DNA of 25,122 nucleotides. It comes from Clostridia bacterium. GTDB lineage: Bacteria > Bacillota > Clostridia > CAKSNL01 > HGM11501. The translations under genes were made by a program, and so were the position numbers. Position 1 is the stretch's first letter. Each line of letters starts with the position of its first letter. The notes under the pieces were generated by a model that saw only the letters and a list, made by a program, of their open reading frames with translations, was not told where the DNA came from and searched no databases. The stretch covers positions 1 through 25,122 of the forward strand of contig JAFPCL010000040.1 in assembly GCA_017390225.1 (NCBI GenBank), given 5' to 3'. Below are positions 22,724-25,122 of this stretch, one piece after another.

Positions 22724-23578
22724 ATGTATGATTTAACCAATCGCAAGGTAGTTTATTCTCTTTGTGATGAATTTGGATTTCGTTTTAAAAAAGCATTCGG
22801 TCAGAATTTTTTGACCGATGCTTCTGTTCTGCGCGCCATTGCAGAAGCGGCAGGGGAGCACGGTGTTTTGGAAATCGGCCCCGGCTTCGGTACGCTCACG
22901 GGCTATTTGGCGGAAAACGCCGAAAAGGTCGTTGCCGTGGAGCTTGACCGTGCATTGTTTCCTGTACTGGAGAAAACCTTGGGTGAATACGACAACGTAT
23001 CCGTCCGCGAGGGCGATGTGATGAAAATCGATTTGCCCACACTCTTGAAAGAAGAATTTGACGGGCAGGAAGTGTCCGTTGCCGCCAATCTGCCATATTA
23101 TATCACGACCCCCATTATCACGCGTCTTTTGGAAGAAAAGCTTCCGATTCGTGCCTTGGTTCTTATGATGCAAAAGGAAGTGGCGGATCGGATTTTAGCA
23201 GACCCCGGCACCAAAGACTACGGGGCGCTGTCCCTTTTTGTGCGCTACTATGCAGATGCTTCTTTATTGGTGTCTGTGCCCAAAGAAAGCTTTGTGCCGG
23301 CACCGAAGGTGGATTCTGCCGTTTTGGTGCTGATGCGAAGAGAAGTGCCGCCGGTTTCTCCTATCGACGAAAAGCTGTTTTTCGGGCTCATTCGTGCAGG
23401 CTTTGCCCAAAGACGTAAAACCTTTGTGAATGCCGCTTCCTCTGCAGGCCTTCCCGGCGTAACCAAAGAGGGGGTAGCTAAAGCACTTTGCGCTCTTGAA
23501 ATTGACGAAAAAGTGCGCGGCGAAGTGCTTTCAATTGAGCAATATTGCGAAATTGCAAATTTTCTGTTAAAAAATTAA
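22724..23578 (+). CDS. rsmA: 16S rRNA A1518/A1519 N6-dimethyltransferase
   Basis: A 284-residue KsgA/RsmA methyltransferase that dimethylates two adjacent adenines near the 3' end of 16S rRNA, using SAM, late in small-subunit assembly. It starts at ATG 22724; GGAAAGG at the end of darA is the ribosome binding site. Motifs seen are KAFGQNFLTD, the SAM loop LEIGPGFGTLT, the acidic VELDRAL, GDVMKID, and the catalytic AANLPYYITTP (NLPY type). The C-terminal helical domain has FVPAPKVDSAVL and AGFAQRRKT, both typical. Length is usual. It is the last gene of the operon, and the A/T-rich pckG promoter follows at once with no clear terminator between. Confidence 0.96.
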   Translation: MYDLTNRKVVYSLCDEFGFRFKKAFGQNFLTDASVLRAIAEAAGEHGVLEIGPGFGTLTGYLAENAEKVVAVELDRALFPVLEKTLGEYDNVSVREGDVMKIDLPTLLKEEFDGQEVSVAANLPYYITTPIITRLLEEKLPIRALVLMMQKEVADRILADPGTKDYGALSLFVRYYADASLLVSVPKESFVPAPKVDSAVLVLMRREVPPVSPIDEKLFFGLIRAGFAQRRKTFVNAASSAGLPGVTKEGVAKALCALEIDEKVRGEVLSIEQYCEIANFLLKN

Positions 23579-23609
23579 AAAAGAACTGTACAATTTTGGT
23601 TTTTTGTGG

Positions 23610-23620
23610 TATGATATAAT
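23610..23620 (+). promoter_or_regulatory. pckG promoter, extended -10
   Basis: TGATATAAT (23612-23620) is an extended -10 (TGn plus TATAAT). A weak -35, TGTACA (23587-23592), would fit the overlapping TATGAT (23610-23615) with a 17-bp spacer. Transcription would start near 23627, giving a short leader of about 30 nt. Confidence 0.6.
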
Positions 23621-23658
23621 TATGCGAAAAGCAGGAAAATTCAAAAGGAGTGATTCAA

Positions 23659-25122
23659 ATGGTATTAAAACACAAAAAGATTGCAGCCTGGATTGAAGAA
23701 ATGGCTGCTCTGACCACCCCTCGTGAAATCGTCTATATCGATGGTTCCGAAGAACAATTGGAAGCCCTGCGCAAAGAGGGCTGCACCACCGGTGAAATTC
23801 ATAAACTGAACGACAAAATTCTGCCCGGTTGCTATTTCCACCGCACCGCTGAAAACGACGTTGCCCGTGTGGAAGACCGTACCTTCATCTGCTCTCGTAA
23901 GAAAGAAGATGCCGGTGCTACCAACAACTGGATGGATCCCAAGGAAATGTATGAAAAGCTGGGTAAATTGTACCAAGGCTCCATGAAGGGTCGTACTATG
24001 TATGTAATTCCTTTCATCATGGGCCCCAAGGGTTCTCCCTTCTCCAAGGTTGGTGTTGAGCTGACCGACAGCATTTATGTTGTTCTCAACATGAACATCA
24101 TGACCCGTATCGGTAATGTGGCATGGGAAGAAGTCGGCGAAGACGGCGATTTCGTGAAGTGCCTGCATGCCAAAAAGGATGTAAACCCCGAAGAAAGATA
24201 CATTGTCCAGTTCCCCGAAGACAACACCATCTGGTCCATCAACTCCGCATACGGCGGTAACGTTCTTCTGGGCAAGAAGTGCTTCGCTCTTCGTATTGCT
24301 TCTCATCTGGCTCACAAGGAAGGTTGGCTGGCTGAGCACATGCTGATCCTCGGTATCGAGAATCCTCAGGGTGAGGTCCGCTATATCTGCGCCGCATTCC
24401 CCTCTGCTTGCGGTAAGACCAACCTGGCAATGCTCATTCCTCCCGCGCTCTACCGTGAGAAGGGCTATAAGGTCTGGTGTGTCGGTGACGACATTGCTTG
24501 GCTCCGCATCGGTCCCGACGGACGTCTGTGGGCGGTCAACCCCGAGAACGGCTTCTTCGGCGTTGCTCCCGGTACCAACCTGAAGTCCAACCCCAACGCT
24601 CTGTACACCACTCAGCGTGACACCATCTTCACCAACGTGGTCCATAATCTGGATACCAATACCGTTTGGTGGGAAGGTCTCGATAAGAATCCTCCCAAGA
24701 ATGCTCTGGATTGGAAGGGCAATCCCTGGAACGGCGAAACCGCTACCGAGAAGGGTGCTCATCCCAACTCCCGCTTCACCGCTCTTGCCAAGAACTGCCC
24801 CTGCGTTTCCTCTGAATTCGATAATCCCAACGGCGTTCCCGTGGATGCCATCGTCTTCGGTGGCCGTCGTGCCAAGACCGCTCCCCTGGTTTATCAGTCC
24901 TTTGACTGGAACCACGGTGTGTTCGTAGGCTCCGCCATGGCTTCCGAAACCACCGCCGCCGCTTCCGGTGCTGTCGGTGTCGTTCGTCGCGATCCTATGG
25001 CTATGCTGCCCTTCTGCGGCTACAACATGGGCGACTACTTCGCTCACTGGCTGAACATGGGCACCAAGATCCCCAAGGCTCCCAAGATCTTCAACGTTAA
25101 CTGGTTCCGTACCGATGACGAA
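23659..25122 (+). CDS. pckG: PEP carboxykinase (GTP), partial
   Basis: 488 residues up to the right edge with no stop, so roughly the last fifth of the usual ~600-residue enzyme is missing. It converts oxaloacetate and GTP to PEP, CO2 and GDP, or the reverse in anaerobes fixing CO2. It starts at ATG 23659 behind AAAAGGAG. Diagnostic of the GTP class are YVIPFIMGPKGSPFSKVGVE, the kinase P-loop FPSACGKTN (247-255), the metal-site region VGDDIAWLR, FGVAPGTN, and FGGRRAKTAPLVYQ. Codons are C-biased as in nifJ, suggesting high expression. It has its own promoter. Its role with PFOR could be anaplerotic PEP carboxylation in fermentation (inference). Confidence 0.97.
   Translation, partial: MVLKHKKIAAWIEEMAALTTPREIVYIDGSEEQLEALRKEGCTTGEIHKLNDKILPGCYFHRTAENDVARVEDRTFICSRKKEDAGATNNWMDPKEMYEKLGKLYQGSMKGRTMYVIPFIMGPKGSPFSKVGVELTDSIYVVLNMNIMTRIGNVAWEEVGEDGDFVKCLHAKKDVNPEERYIVQFPEDNTIWSINSAYGGNVLLGKKCFALRIASHLAHKEGWLAEHMLILGIENPQGEVRYICAAFPSACGKTNLAMLIPPALYREKGYKVWCVGDDIAWLRIGPDGRLWAVNPENGFFGVAPGTNLKSNPNALYTTQRDTIFTNVVHNLDTNTVWWEGLDKNPPKNALDWKGNPWNGETATEKGAHPNSRFTALAKNCPCVSSEFDNPNGVPVDAIVFGGRRAKTAPLVYQSFDWNHGVFVGSAMASETTAAASGAVGVVRRDPMAMLPFCGYNMGDYFAHWLNMGTKIPKAPKIFNVNWFRTDDE

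Noticed and set aside
23665..25047. 460-codon ORF on the - strand inside pckG
   Set aside because: It is antisense to an unmistakable GTP-type PEP carboxykinase with the same codon bias; a shadow frame.

Overview
The window looks like chromosomal DNA of an anaerobic member of the Bacillota, most probably Clostridia. The reasons are strong AGGAGG-type ribosome binding sites, A/T-rich sigma-A-like promoters (TTGACA/TATAAT with 17-bp spacers), a single-chain pyruvate:ferredoxin oxidoreductase, a DarA-type cyclic-di-AMP receptor protein, GTP-dependent PEP carboxykinase and a PrsW-type protease. This placement is inference; no rRNA or tRNA lies in the window. Every confident gene is on the + strand. 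The last gene (pckG) runs off the right edge, and the tail of another coding frame may enter at the left edge.

Region 1 (1-7489) is accessory. An MFS transporter is followed by a promoter-headed three-gene unit: a CPSase-like ATP-grasp ligase, a sugar-transfer-associated ATP-grasp protein and an octopine/nopaline dehydrogenase-family enzyme. After a 387-bp gap with one candidate micro-ORF come a ChbG/YdjC-like carbohydrate deacetylase and a Wzx/PST-type flippase closed by a terminator. Together these suggest synthesis and export of an opine-type amino-acid conjugate, either a secreted small molecule or an amino-acid decoration of a surface glycan. This combination is the best candidate for an undescribed pathway.

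Region 2 (7490-11290) is nifJ, with a near-consensus promoter, an 18-bp perfect palindrome upstream and strongly C-biased, highly-expressed-type codons.

Region 3 (11340-18350) holds two diverged AAA_14/DUF4143 ATPases, each with its own strong promoter. They flank a four-gene membrane/surface unit: a type-I membrane beta-helix protein, a YugP-like protein whose HEXXH zinc motif has been replaced, a seven-TM protein of unknown family and a PrsW-like intramembrane protease. Phased TGTCATA direct repeats occur upstream of both the beta-helix gene and the second ATPase. This is the second candidate system.

Region 4 (18400-19355) is a monocistronic TIM-barrel sugar isomerase/epimerase. It has a perfect 17-bp-arm inverted repeat directly after its -10 box and a strong terminator.

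Region 5 (19400-23578) is a tight operon: an ABC exporter with an N-terminal extension and zinc ribbon, a DUF1854 protein, the cyclic-di-AMP receptor DarA and rsmA. A possible leader peptide precedes it. Region 6 (23579-end) is pckG behind an extended -10 promoter. No CRISPR array, insertion sequence, tRNA or rRNA was seen.
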